Below are positions 63,941-64,000 of a DNA stretch of 64,000 bases, piece by piece. The notes beneath the pieces were generated by a model. It was not told the origin of the DNA and made no database searches. It was given only the letters and a program-made list of their open reading frames with translations. Every line of letters starts with the position of its first letter. The stretch's first letter is position 1. The position numbers were made by a program, and so were the translations under genes. Origin of the DNA: Panacagrimonas perspica (GTDB lineage: Bacteria > Pseudomonadota > Gammaproteobacteria > Nevskiales > Nevskiaceae); NCBI RefSeq assembly GCF_004364935.1, contig NZ_SOBT01000010.1:248001-312000 (forward strand), given 5' to 3'.

Positions 63941-64000
63941 ATGGGTCGAGTGTCAGGCAAGGTGGTGCTGGTGACCGGCGCAGGCGATGGAATCGGCAAG
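63941..64000 (+). CDS. Short-chain dehydrogenase (start only, cut by window)
   Basis: Twenty codons are visible: MGRVSGKVVLVTGAGDGIGK, the first beta-strand and TGxxxGIG nucleotide-binding motif of an SDR. GGAGG lies 7 bases before the ATG. It is divergent from the GntR gene. The rest lies beyond the right edge. Confidence 0.88.
   Translation, partial: MGRVSGKVVLVTGAGDGIGK

Overview
The window is GC-rich, densely coded DNA that looks like ordinary chromosome from a Gram-negative, aerobic proteobacterium. The gene content (a YihG-like acyltransferase after hemE, AcnA-type aconitase, YicC, YjbE/YjbF/YjbH-like proteins, DUF2058/YaiL, YjdF- and YjdM-like proteins, a TonB-dependent receptor) points to a gammaproteobacterium, probably of the Xanthomonadales/Nevskiales type. 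That placement is inference; no rRNA or tRNA gene is visible. I see no prophage, integrase, insertion sequence or CRISPR array.

Layout. 1-9.2 kb: yicC (cut by the window edge), a histone-H1-like protein, glutaminyl cyclotransferase, an acyl-CoA dehydrogenase, an MFS carrier, S-formylglutathione hydrolase, a divergent DJ-1/PfpI enzyme and GlxA-type regulator pair, a RidA protein and an SDR lacking its catalytic tyrosine. 9.5-16.2 kb: TonB-dependent receptor, hemE, acyltransferase, second MFS carrier, dimeric alpha-beta barrel protein. 16.3-26.9 kb: alpha/beta hydrolase, thioesterase, TauE/SafE carrier, mgtE, glutathione transferase (GST), MAPEG protein, luciferase-like monooxygenase, small lipoproteins and several DUF proteins. 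27-36 kb: msrB between two copies of a MITE-like repeat, a third MFS carrier, a periplasmic protein with a paralogue at 61 kb, a cytoplasmic astacin carrying an inserted peptidoglycan-binding-like domain, EamA, NlpC/P60, HIT and Yip1 proteins, SDR. 36-43 kb: SMP-30 lactonase and a minus-strand run of five thiol/redox genes headed by a NemR-like TetR regulator with its own operator, with a GST gene facing away from it. 43-52 kb: ABC1-family kinase, a rearranged yjbE/F/H exopolysaccharide locus, acnA. 52-58 kb: small stress-type proteins, peroxiredoxin, GST, two glycine-zipper proteins, acyl-CoA dehydrogenase, pirin, a decayed gene. 58.6-64 kb: a translationally coupled glycosyltransferase and outer-membrane barrel pair, haloalkane dehalogenase, GntR regulator and the start of an SDR.

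The most striking structure is not a gene. A family of about 67-bp REP/BIME-like elements occurs eleven times as two-armed copies, one of them in inside-out order, plus one clear and one degenerate half copy. All but one sit at gene 3' ends, and at least four supply the stop codon of a neighbouring gene. Their small hairpins show compensatory base changes. Two further repeat families are present: a CTCTCCC/GGGAGAG hairpin (three copies) and a GCAAAGG-rich inverted repeat (two copies flanking msrB).

Functional themes are detoxification and thiol redox (four GSTs, MAPEG, formylglutathione hydrolase, peroxiredoxin, two thioredoxin-fold proteins, MsrB, TetR), fatty-acid or xenobiotic catabolism (two acyl-CoA dehydrogenases, dehalogenase, SDRs, luciferase-like monooxygenase) and surface polysaccharide (yjb-like genes; glycosyltransferase plus barrel). 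All assignments come from reading the sequence; no database search was run.
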